This document shows, one piece after another, positions 1 to 11,612 of a stretch of 64,000 nucleotides of DNA (positions are counted from its first letter, which is position 1; every line of letters starts with the position of its first letter). The position numbers and the translations under genes are program-made. The notes under the pieces are model-generated. The model was not told the origin of the DNA. It was given only the letters and a program-made list of their open reading frames with translations, and ran no database searches. The stretch lies in assembly GCA_026874595.1 (NCBI GenBank), contig CM049316.1, positions 8,918,839 to 8,982,838 of the forward strand, in the 5' to 3' direction. This stretch comes from Sipunculus nudus (taxonomy: Eukaryota; Annelida; Sipuncula; Golfingiida; Sipunculidae).

Positions 1-469
1 CTTCACCATTAGTCTGAAGGTCATGTTACAGTGAAGCTTTGCCATGACTTGTTCCTTATTGCAATTGTATGTGAAGTTTTCCTTTGATATGCATTTAATT
101 TGACACTTCATATATTTGCAATACAAATGAAAGATCATCTAGTTTTTCCCCTTCTGCTAGAGTGAAGGACAGGTTATTATATATATATTATAAAATGCAA
201 GTTGTAGCAAGATTTAATGGTGTTCAAATGTATATGTGAAGCAGCATACCTGGAATCCTTCCTATTAAAGTAAATAAAATATTTAATTAATTTATCTTAT
301 ATTATTGATTAATGTGTGCATAAGCTGAATATCATGGAATATCATGTTGTCATCATCAGATTTATTTTATTATGATGAAAAATACTAATAAAATGGTATG
401 ACTTAACATTTTCTTTTGACCACAATCAGACAGTAATTAATAGGTAGCACATGATTATTCTGTCATCAG
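1..469. other. Non-coding AT-rich sequence
   Basis: I see no gene, RNA or clear repeat here. The stretch is AT-rich with short homopolymers and no open frame that reads like protein. Confidence 0.5.
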
Positions 470-722
470 TCAGGTCCGACACACCTGTGGGTCCTGGATA
501 TGTAATCATACCTGTTGCTGGGTTGTAAGTTATTATAACACCAGTGAGCTCCCTAGAAGCACACTTGTTTATGAGTGAAACATGAACAAGGGGCACAGGC
601 TTTCCTTTAAGGCTGCAGAGTGCTCACCCTGGGTAGGGACCTAATGTGAAAAATATTACTGCTTGGCTGAGATTTGAACCCATGACCTCCCGGCTTTGAG
701 CACTGTGTTCCACCCCTAAACC
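470..722 (-). repeat. tRNA-derived SINE-like element
   Basis: Read on the minus strand, this stretch carries a tRNA-like pol III B box, GGTTCAAATCT, at about 667-677, inside a tRNA-like arm context (CCGGGAGGTCATGGGTTC). A non-tRNA body of about 200 bases follows towards 470. A tRNA gene would have an intact acceptor stem and A box; I do not see these, so a SINE or decayed tRNA-derived repeat is more likely than a working tRNA. The ends are estimates because no target-site duplication was identified. Confidence 0.45.
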
Positions 723-2050
723 CCAGAAACAGGTGCTGTAGATTTAGAAATTTTAGTTGGGATTTTATTTTCATGGTTTTCGTGGATCCAGGTAATCCAT
801 GATTTCATGTTTCCAACGATGAGAAGATCACACGGTCAGGGAATATCTTAATGGCAGCTGGTGGTCTTCTTCATCTTTATTTATTATCGCTCACTGATTT
901 TTCCATAGGAACAAAGGAACTGATTACCGGTATTACCATTTTATGATTGCCATTGATACATATAATAAATGTGCTGAATCACTTTCCTGCAAAATACTGA
1001 TCAAAATATGTGATTTAAAAATATTCTGTTGCAATTTTCCATTTTTTTCCCTAATAACACACAAGCAGGGTCCCCTGAAATGTTTACAATAAAACAATAT
1101 CAAAATTTACTTTAACTGAAACATATCCCCACATTTACTTTTTTAAACGTTTCGGGTGAAATATTCAAGAACAATATCACATATCTATCGAACAAAGCAG
1201 TAGTGCTGACACGACAAGTGGTACATATGTTCCATGTTACCCTGTAGTTACCACTGTTACTGAGGCACACTCATGTTAACTCATTTGCATTACCCCGGGA
1301 CTCGAAAGTAAATTGTTGAGTTACATTTCAGGTATTCTGAAAATTGCTGACTACAGCTGCGTGCATAAAAGTGAGCTTTTAATAAGACAAGCGGTACTTC
1401 TTCTGAATATTGCCGATAGTTGTGCACAAATGTTTGGGTAAGTAGGCACAAGTGTCATGTCACAGAATACTAGTACACAAATTATTCAGCTAATTTTCAG
1501 ACAAGTAAAATTTCTGTCTAGTCAACCCATTAAACATATTTCTATTTGTTTTAAAATCTCCAAATAGTTGACACGTTGAATACTGAATGAACCTCTCATG
1601 GCCCTGTCCAGGATTTACAGGCGCCATAAGTGACTACCGCCATAATTGAAAAAAGGTTAATAAACTTCTTCTGGACGGGCTCTGTTTCATTTTCCTTCCG
1701 ATCAAATGATTGTTTATGTTTTCTGTGAAGGTGATGTGATCGGATGTTATAACTAATACGTGATGTATCATCCGGCACATGTTGGTCACAGCTGATTAAC
1801 TCCATAGTTAGGCTCGAGCAGGGCGAACACTGGCTCAACACTGACCCGATTAACCATGGAACAGGTGCCCCAAGTGATAAACAGCTCAGTAGAGTCATTG
1901 GTGTATTACATATGTATATGTTCTTGTCTTCCTTGCGCATATTTATAAACCATAATTTTAAAAAAATTGCATTTCCACAAATTCAAATACCCCACAATAT
2001 GCATTTTGTACAAAAACCACAAAATTCTAAGCCAAATATCTGAATCTACA
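723..2050. other. Non-coding flank of the satellite array
   Basis: No recognisable gene. A minus-strand open frame of 114 codons at 1596-1940 has no familiar motif, hydrophobic segment or splice context and is treated as chance. Confidence 0.45.
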
Positions 2051-3651
2051 GTATTTAAAGTTACATATTTCAGCCACCTTGGCCTGTGCCTTCCCTCCAT
2101 GTGTGTGATGATACAGGTATTTAAAGGTACTTATCTCAGCCCCCTTGGCCTGTGCCATCCCTCCATTTGTTTGATGAGACAGGTGTTTAAAGGTACTTAT
2201 TTTATCCCCTTGGCCTGTGCCATCCCTCCATGTGTGTGATGAGACAGGTATTTAAAGGTACTTATTTCATCCCCCTTGGCCTGTGCCCACCCTCCATGTG
2301 TGTGATGAGACAGGTATTTAAGGGTACTTATTTCATCCCCCTTGGCCTGTGCCCACCCTCCATGTGTGTGATGAGACAGGTATTTAAAGGTACTTATTTC
2401 ATCCTCCTTGGCCTGTGCCATCCCTCCATGTGTGTGATGAGACAGTTATTTAAAGGTACTTATTTCATCCCCCTTGGCCTGTGCCATCCCTCCATGTGTG
2501 TGATGAGACAGGTATTTAAGGGTACTTATTTCATCCTCCTTGGCCTGTGCCCACCCTCCATGTGTGTGATGAGACAGGTATTTAAAGGTACGTATTTCAT
2601 CCTCCTTGGCCTGTGCCCACCCTCCATGTGTGTGATGAGACAGGTATTTAAAGGTACTTATTTCATCCCCCTTGGCCTGTGCCCACCCTCCATGTGTGTG
2701 ATGAGACAGGTATTTAAAGGTACTTATTTCATCCTCCTTGGCCTGTGCCCACCCTCCATGTGTGTGATGAGACAGTTATTTAAAGGTACTTATTTCATCC
2801 CCCTTGGCCTGTGCCCACCCTCCATGTGTGTGATGAGACAGGTATTTAAAGGTACTTATTTCATCTTCCTTGGCCTGTGCCCACCCTCCATGTGTGTGAT
2901 GAGACAGGTATTTAAAGGTACTTATTTCCTCCCCCTTGGCATGTGCCATCCCTCCATGTGTGTGATGAGACAGGTATTTAAAGGTACTTATTTCATCCCC
3001 CTTGGCCTGTGCCCACCCTCCATGTGTGTGATGAGACAGGTATTTAAAGGTACTTATATCATCCCCCTTGGCCTGTGCCCACCCTCCATGTGTGTGATGA
3101 GACAGGTATTTAAAGGTACTTATTTCATCCTCCTTGGCCTGTGCCCACCCTCCATGTGTGTGATGAGACAGGTATTTAAAGGTACTTATTTCATCCTCCT
3201 TGGCCTGTACCCACCCTCCATGTGTGTGATGAGACAGGTATTTAAGGGTACTTATTTCATCCCCCTTGGCCTGTGCCCACCCTCCATGTGTGTGATGAGA
3301 CAGTTATTTAAAGGTACTTATTTCATCCCCTTTGGCCTGTGCCCACCCTCCATGTGTGTGATGAGACAGTTATTTAAAGGTACTTATTTCATCCCCCTTG
3401 GCCTGTGCCCACCCTCCATGTGTGTGATGAGACAGGTATTTAAAGGTACTTCTTTCATCCCCCTTGGCCTGTGCCCACCCTCCATGTGTGTGATGAGACA
3501 GTTATTTAAAGGTACTTATTTCATCCTCCTTGGCCTGTGCCCACCCTCCATGTGTGTGATGAGACAGGTATTTAAAGGTACTTATTTCATCCCCCTTGGC
3601 CTGTGCCCACCCTCCATGTGTGTGATGAGACAGGTATTTAAGGGTACTTAT

Positions 3652-6600
3652 CTCAGCCCCCTTGGCCTGTGCCATCCCTCCATTTGTTTGATGAGACAGG
3701 TGTTTAAAGGTACTTATTTTACCCCCTTGGCCTGTGCCATCCCTCAATGTGTGTGATGAGACAGTTATTTAAAGGTACTTATTTCATCCTCCTTGGCCTG
3801 TGCCCACCCTCCATGTGTGTGATGAGACAGGTATTTAAGGGTACTTATTTCATCCTCCTTGGCCTGAGCCCACCCTCCATGTGTTTGATGAGACAGGTAT
3901 TTAAAGGTACTTATTTCATCCCCCTTGGCCTGTGCCATCCCTCCATGTGTGTGATGAGACAGTTATTTAAAGGTACTTATTTCATCCCCCTTGGCCTGTG
4001 CCCACCCTCCATGTGTGTGATGAGACAGTTATTTAAAGGTACTTATTTCATCCTCCTTGGCCTGTGCCCACCCTCCATGTGTGTGATGAGACAGGTATTT
4101 AAAGGTACTTATTTCATCCCCCTTGGCCTGTGCCCACCCTCCATGTGTGTGATGAGACAGGTATTTAAGGGTACTTATTTCATCCTCCTTGGCCTGTGCC
4201 ATCCCTCCATGTGTGTGATGAGACAGGTATTTAAAGGTACTTATTTCATCCCCCTTGGCCTGTGCCCGCCCTCCATGTGTGTGATGAGACAGGTATTTAA
4301 GGGTACTTATTTTATCCCCCTTGGCCTTTGCCCACCCTCCATGTGTGTGATGAGACAGGTATTTAAAGGTACTTATTTCATCCCCCTTGGCCTGTGCCCA
4401 CCCTCCATGTGTGTGATGAGACAGGTATTTAAGGGTACTTATTTCATCCCCCTTGGCCTGTGCCCACCCTCCATGTGTGTGATGAGACAGGTATTTAAGG
4501 GTACTTATTTCATCCTCCTTGGCCTGTGCCCACCCTCCATGTGTGTGATGAGACAGGTATTTAAGGGTACTTATTTCATCCTCCTTGGCCTGTGCCCACC
4601 CTCCATGTGTGTGATGAGACAGGTATTTAAAGGTACTTATTTCATCCTCCTTGGCCTGTGCCCACCCTCCATGTGTGTGATGAGACAGGTATTTAAGGGT
4701 ACTTATTTCATCCTCCTTGGCCTGTGCCCACCCTCCATGTGTGTGATGAGACAGGTATTTAAAGGTACTTATTTCATCCTCCTTGGCCTGTGCCCACCCT
4801 CCATGTGTGTGATGAGACAGGTATTTAAAGGTACTTATTTCATCCTCCTTGGCCTGTACCCACCCTCCATGTGTGTGATGAGACAGGTATTTAAGGGTAC
4901 TTATTTCATCCCCCTTGGCCTGTGCCCACCCTCCATGTGTGTGATGAGACAGTTATTTAAAGGTACTTATTTCATCCCCCTTGGCCTGTGCCCACCCTCC
5001 ATGTGTGTGATGAGACAGTTATTTAAAGGTACTTATTTCATCCCCCTTGGCCTGTGCCCACCCTCCATGTGTGTGATGAGACAGGTATTTAAAGGTACTT
5101 ATTTCATCCCCCTTGGCCTGTGCCCACCCTCCATGTGTGTGATGAGACAGTTATTTAAAGGTACTTATTTCATCCTCCTTGGCCTGTGCCCACCCTCCAT
5201 GTGTGTGATGAGACAGGTATTTAAAGGTACTTATTTCATCCCCCTTGGCCTGTGCCCACCCTCCATGTGTGTGATGAGACAGGTATTTAAGGGTACTTAT
5301 TTCATCCTCCTTGGCCTGAGCCCACCCTCCATGTGTTTGATGAGACAGGTATTTAAAGGTACTTATTTCATCCCCCTTGGCCTGTGCCCACCCTCCATGT
5401 GTGTGATGAGACAGTTATTTAAAGGTACTTATTTCATCCCCCTTGGCCTGTGCCCACCCTCCATGTGTGTGATGAGACAGTTATTTAAAGGTACTTATTT
5501 CATCCTCCTTGGCCTGTGCCCACCCTCCATGTGTGTGATGAGACAGGTATTTAAAGGTACTTATTTCATCCCCCTTGGCCTGTGCCCACCCTCCATGTGT
5601 GTGATGAGACAGGTATTTAAGGGTACTTATTTCATCCTCCTTGGCCTGTGCCATCCCTCCATGTGTGTGATGAGACAGGTATTTAAAGGTACTTATTTCA
5701 TCCCCCTTGGCCTGTGCCCGCCCTCCATGTGTGTGATGAGACAGGTATTTAAGGGTACTTATTTTATCCCCCTTGGCCTTTGCCCACCCTCCATGTGTGT
5801 GATGAGACAGGTATTTAAAGGTACTTATTTCATCCTCCTTGGCCTGTGCCCACCCTCCATGTGTGTGATGAGACAGGTATTTAAAGGTACTTATTTCATC
5901 CCCCTTGGCCTGTGCCCACCCTCCATGTGTGTGATGAGACAGGTATTTAAGGGTACTTATCTCAGCCCCCTTGGCCTGTGCCATCCCTCCATTTGTTTGA
6001 TGAGACAGGTGTTTAAAGGTACTTATTTTATCCCCTTGGCCTGTGCCATCCCTCAATGTGTGTGATGAGACAGTTATTTAAAGGTACTTATTTCATCCTC
6101 CTTGGCCTGTGCCCACCCTCCATGTGTGTGATGAGACAGGTATTTAAGGGTACTTATTTCATCCTCCTTGGCCTGAGCCCACCCTCCATGTGTGTGATGA
6201 GACAGGTATTTAAAGGTACTTATTTCATCCCCCTTGGCCTGTGCCATCCCTCCATGTGTGTGATGAGACAGTTATTTAAAGGTACTTATTTCATCCCCCT
6301 TGGCCTGTGCCCACCCTCCATGTGTGTGATGAGACAGTTATTTAAAGGTACTTATTTCATCCTCCTTGGCCTGTGCCCACCCTCCATGTGTGTGATGAGA
6401 CAGGTATTTAAAGGTACTTATTTCATCCCCCTTGGCCTGTGCCCACCCTCCATGTGTGTGATGAGACAGGTATTTAAGGGTACTTATTTCATCCCCCTTG
6501 GCCTGTGCCCACCCTCCATGTGTGTGATGAGACAGTTATTTAAAGGTACTTATTTCATCCTCCTTGGCCTGTGCCCACCCTCCATGTCTGTGATGAGACA

Positions 6601-6970
6601 GGTATTTAAAGGTACTTATTTCATCCCCCTTGGCCTGTGCCCACCCTCCATATGTGTGATGAGACAGTTATTTAAAGGTACTTATTTCATCCCCCTTGGC
6701 CTGTCCCCACCCACCATGTGTGTGATGAGACAGGTGTTTAAAGGTACTTATTTTATCCCCTTGGCCTGTGCCATCCCTCAATGTGTGTGATGAGACAGAT
6801 ATTTAAAGGTACTTATTTCATCCTCCTTGGCCTGTGCCCACCCTCCATGTGTGTGATGAGACAGGTATTTAAGGGTACTTATTTCATCCTCCTTGGCCTG
6901 AGCCCACCCTCCATGTGTGTGATGAGACAGGTATTTAAAGGTACTTATTTCATCCCCCTTGGCCTGTGCC
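3652..6970 (+). repeat. Older higher-order blocks marked by rare unit variants
   Basis: The rare variant GGCCTGAGCC occurs at about 3861, 5313, 6170 and 6895, spaced 1452 bp (22 units), 857 bp (13 units less one base) and 725 bp (11 units less one base). The CTCAGCCCCC variant with ATTTGTTTGATG occurs at about 2135, 3652, 5961, 11759, 12878 and 14326; the second and third are 2309 bp apart (35 units less one base). Each marker is followed by a similar series of units. This shows nested block duplication with later internal deletion, older than the 2174-bp event. Confidence 0.75.
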
Positions 6971-7197
6971 ATCCCTCCATGTGTGTGATGAGACAGTTAT
7001 TTAAAGGTACTTATTTCATCCCCCTTGGCCTGTGCCCACCCTCCATGTGTGTGATGAGATAGGTATTTAAAGGTACTTATTTCATCCTCCTTGGCCTGTG
7101 CCCACCCTCCATGTGTTTGATGAGACAGTTATTTAAAGGTACTTATTTCATCCCCCTTGGCCTGTGCCCACCCTCCATGTGTGTGATGAGACAGGTA

Positions 7198-10100
7198 TTT
7201 AAAGGTACTTATTTCATCCTCCTTGGCCTGTGCCCACCCTCCATGTGTGTGATGAGACAGGTATTTAAAGGTACTTATTTCATCCCCCTTGGCCTGTGCC
7301 CACCCTCCATGTGTGTGATGAGACAGGTATTTAAAGGTACTTATTTCATCCTCCTTGGCCTGTGCCCACCCTCCATGTGTTTGATGAGACAGTTATTTAA
7401 AGGTACTTATTTCATCCCCCTTGGCCTGTGCCCACCCTCCATGTGTGTGATGAGACAGGTATTTAAGGGTACTTATTTTATCCCCCTTGGCCTGTGCCAT
7501 CCCTCCATGTGTGTGATGAGACAGTTATTTAAAGGTACTTATTTCATCCTCCTTGGCCTGTGCCCACCCTCCATGTGTGTGATGAGACAGGTATTTAAGG
7601 GTACTTATTTCATCCTCCTTGGCCTGTGCCATCCCTCCATGTGTGTGATGAGACAGGTATTTAAAGGTACTTATTTCATCCTCCTTGGCCTGTGCCCACC
7701 CTCCATGTGTGTGATGAAACAGTTATTTAAAGGTACTTATTTCATCCTCCTTGGCCTGTGCCCACCCTCCATGTGTGTGATGAGACAGGTACTTAAGGGT
7801 ACTTATTTCATCCTCCTTGGCCTGTGCCATCCCTCCATGTGTGTGATGAGACAGTTATTTAAAAGTACTTATTTCATCCTCCTTGGCCTGTGCCATCCCT
7901 CCATGTGTGTGATGAGACAGTTATTTAAAGGTACTTATTTTATCCTTCTTGGCCTGTGCCCACCCTCCATGTGTGTGATGAGACAGGTATTTAAGGGTAC
8001 TTATTTCATCCTCCTTGGCCTGTGCCCACCCTCCATGTGTGTGATGAGACAGTTATTTAAAGGTACTAATTTCATCCTCCTTGGCCTGTGCCCACCCTCC
8101 ATGTGTGTGATGAGACAGGTATTTAAGGGTACTTATTTCATCCCCCTTGGCCTGTGCCCACCCTCCATGTGTGTGATGAGACAGGTATTTAAAGGTACTT
8201 ATTTCATCCCCCTTGGCCTGTGCCCACCCTCCATGTGTGTGATGAGACAGGTATTTAAGGGTACTTATTTCATCCTCCTTGGCCTGTGCCATCCCTCCAT
8301 GTGTGTGATGAGACAGTTATTTAAAGGTACTTATTTCATCCTCCTAGGCCTGTGCCATCCCTCCATGTGTGTGATGAGACAGGTATTTAAGGGTACTTAT
8401 TTCATCCTCCTTGGCCTGTGCCCACCCTCCATGTGTGTGATGAGACAGGTATTTAAGGGTATTAATTTCATCCTCCTTGGCCTGTGCCATCCCTCCATGT
8501 GTGTGATGAGACAGGTATTTAAAGGTACTTATTTCATCCTCCTTGGCCTGTGCCATCCCTCCATGTGTGTGATGAGACAGGTATTTAAGGGTACTTATTT
8601 CATCCTCCTTGGCCTGTGCCATCCCTCCATGTGTGTGATGAGACAGGTATTTAAAGGTACTTATTTCATCCTCCTTGGCCTGTGCCATCCCTCCATGTGT
8701 GATGAGACAGGTATTTAAGGGTACTTATTTCATCCTCCTTGGCCTGTGCCATCCCTCCATGTGTGTGATGAGACAGGTATTTAAAGGTACTTATTTCATC
8801 CTCCTTGGCCTGTGCCCACCCTCCATGTGTGTGATGAGACAGGTATTTAAGGGTACTTATTTCATCCTCCTTGGCCTGTGCCCACCCTCCATGTGTGTGA
8901 TGAGACAGGTATTTAAGGGTACTTATTTCATCCTCCTTGGCCTGTGCCCACCCTCCATGTGTGATGAGACAGGTATTTAAAGGTACTTATTTCATCCTCC
9001 TTGGCCTGTGCCATCCCTCCATGTGTGTGATGAGACAGGTATTTAAAGGTACTTATTTCATCCTCCTTGGCCTGTGCCCACCCTCCATGTGTGTGATGAG
9101 ACAGGTATTTAAGGGTACTTATTTCATCCTCCTTGGCCTGTGCCCACCCTCCATGTGTGTGATGAGACAGGTATTTAAAGGTACTTATTTCATCCTCCTT
9201 GGCCTGTGCCATCCCTCCATGTGTGTGATGAGACAGGTATTTAAAGGTTCTTATTTCATCCTCCTTGGCCTGTGCCCACCCTCCATGTGTGTGATGAGAC
9301 AGGTATTTAAGGGTACTTATTTCATCCTCCTTGGCCTGTGCCATCCCTCCATGTGTGTGATGAGACAGTTATTTAAAGGTACTTATTTCATCCTCCTTGG
9401 CCTGTGCCCACCCTCCATGTGTGTGATGAGACAGGTATTTAAAGGTACTTATTTCATCCCCCTTGGCCTGTGCCCACCCTCCATGTGTGTGATGAGACAG
9501 GTATTTAAAGGTACTTATTTCATCCTCCTTGGCCTGTGCCCACCCTCCATGTGTTTGATGAGACAGTTATTTAAAGGTACTTATTTCATCCCCCTTGGCC
9601 TGTGCCCACCCTCCATGTGTGTGATGAGACAGGTATTTAAGGGTACTTATTTTATCCCCCTTGGCCTGTGCCATCCCTCCATGTGTGTGATGAGACAGTT
9701 ATTTAAAGGTACTTATTTCATCCTCCTTGGCCTGTGCCCACCCTCCATGTGTGTGATGAGACAGGTATTTAAGGGTACTTATTTCATCCTCCTTGGCCTG
9801 TGCCATCCCTCCATGTGTGTGATGAGACAGGTATTTAAAGGTACTTATTTCATCCTCCTTGGCCTGTGCCCACCCTCCATGTGTGTGATGAAACAGTTAT
9901 TTAAAGGTACTTATTTCATCCTCCTTGGCCTGTGCCCACCCTCCATGTGTGTGATGAGACAGGTACTTAAGGGTACTTATTTCATCCTCCTTGGCCTGTG
10001 CCATCCCTCCATGTGTGTGATGAGACAGTTATTTAAAAGTACTTATTTCATCCTCCTTGGCCTGTGCCATCCCTCCATGTGTGTGATGAGACAGTTATTT

Positions 10101-11612
10101 AAAGGTACTTATTTTATCCTTCTTGGCCTGTGCCCACCCTCCATGTGTGTGATGAGACAGGTATTTAAGGGTACTTATTTCATCCTCCTTGGCCTGTGCC
10201 CACCCTCCATGTGTGTGATGAGACAGTTATTTAAAGGTACTAATTTCATCCTCCTTGGCCTGTGCCCACCCTCCATGTGTGTGATGAGACAGGTATTTAA
10301 GGGTACTTATTTCATCCCCCTTGGCCTGTGCCCACCCTCCATGTGTGTGATGAGACAGGTATTTAAAGGTACTTATTTCATCCCCCTTGGCCTGTGCCCA
10401 CCCTCCATGTGTGTGATGAGACAGGTATTTAAGGGTACTTATTTCATCCTCCTTGGCCTGTGCCATCCCTCCATGTGTGTGATGAGACAGTTATTTAAAG
10501 GTACTTATTTCATCCTCCTAGGCCTGTGCCATCCCTCCATGTGTGTGATGAGACAGGTATTTAAGGGTACTTATTTCATCCTCCTTGGCCTGTGCCCACC
10601 CTCCATGTGTGTGATGAGACAGGTATTTAAGGGTATTAATTTCATCCTCCTTGGCCTGTGCCATCCCTCCATGTGTGTGATGAGACAGGTATTTAAAGGT
10701 ACTTATTTCATCCTCCTTGGCCTGTGCCATCCCTCCATGTGTGTGATGAGACAGGTATTTAAGGGTACTTATTTCATCCTCCTTGGCCTGTGCCATCCCT
10801 CCATGTGTGTGATGAGACAGGTATTTAAAGGTACTTATTTCATCCTCCTTGGCCTGTGCCATCCCTCCATGTGTGATGAGACAGGTATTTAAGGGTACTT
10901 ATTTCATCCTCCTTGGCCTGTGCCATCCCTCCATGTGTGTGATGAGACAGGTATTTAAAGGTACTTATTTCATCCTCCTTGGCCTGTGCCCACCCTCCAT
11001 GTGTGTGATGAGACAGGTATTTAAGGGTACTTATTTCATCCTCCTTGGCCTGTGCCATCCCTCCATGTGTGTGATGAGACAGGTATTTAAGGGTACTTAT
11101 TTCATCCTCCTTGGCCTGTGCCCACCCTCCATGTGTGATGAGACAGGTATTTAAAGGTACTTATTTCATCCTCCTTGGCCTGTGCCATCCCTCCATGTGT
11201 GTGATGAGACAGGTATTTAAAGGTACTTATTTCATCCTCCTTGGCCTGTGCCCACCCTCCATGTGTGTGATGAGACAGGTATTTAAGGGTACTTATTTCA
11301 TCCTCCTTGGCCTGTGCCCACCCTCCATGTGTGTGATGAGACAGGTATTTAAAGGTACTTATTTCATCCTCCTTGGCCTGTGCCATCCCTCCATGTGTGT
11401 GATGAGACAGGTATTTAAAGGTTCTTATTTCATCCTCCTTGGCCTGTGCCCACCCTCCATGTGTGTGATGAGACAGGTATTTAAGGGTACTTATTTCATC
11501 CTCCTTGGCCTGTGCCATCCCTCCATGTGTGTGATGAGACAGTTATTTAAAGGTACTTATTTCATCCTCCTTGGCCTGTGCCCACCCTCCATGTGTGTGA
11601 TGAGACAGGTAT
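7198..11612 (+). repeat. 2174-bp higher-order duplication inside the 66-bp array
   Basis: Two consecutive blocks of 2174 bp (33 units, two of them 64 bp long) share the same order of unit variants. Landmarks recur exactly 2174 bp apart: the ATGTGTTTGATG unit near 7377 and 9551, the 64-bp units near 8695 and 10869 and near 8960 and 11134, the single CTCCTAGGCC unit near 8341 and 10515, and TGATGAAACAG near 7714 and 9888. By eye the copies differ at very few positions, for example CCCACC versus CCATCC near 8881/11055. That indicates a recent unequal crossover or block duplication. The outer limits are set where the variant order first diverges. Confidence 0.9.

Noticed and set aside
3747-6065. 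A 772-codon repeat protein encoded by the 66-bp array
   Set aside because: The frame is open only because the unit is a multiple of three and has no stop in that frame. Variants are mostly amino-acid changing, 65-bp units break the frame, and both strands are open.
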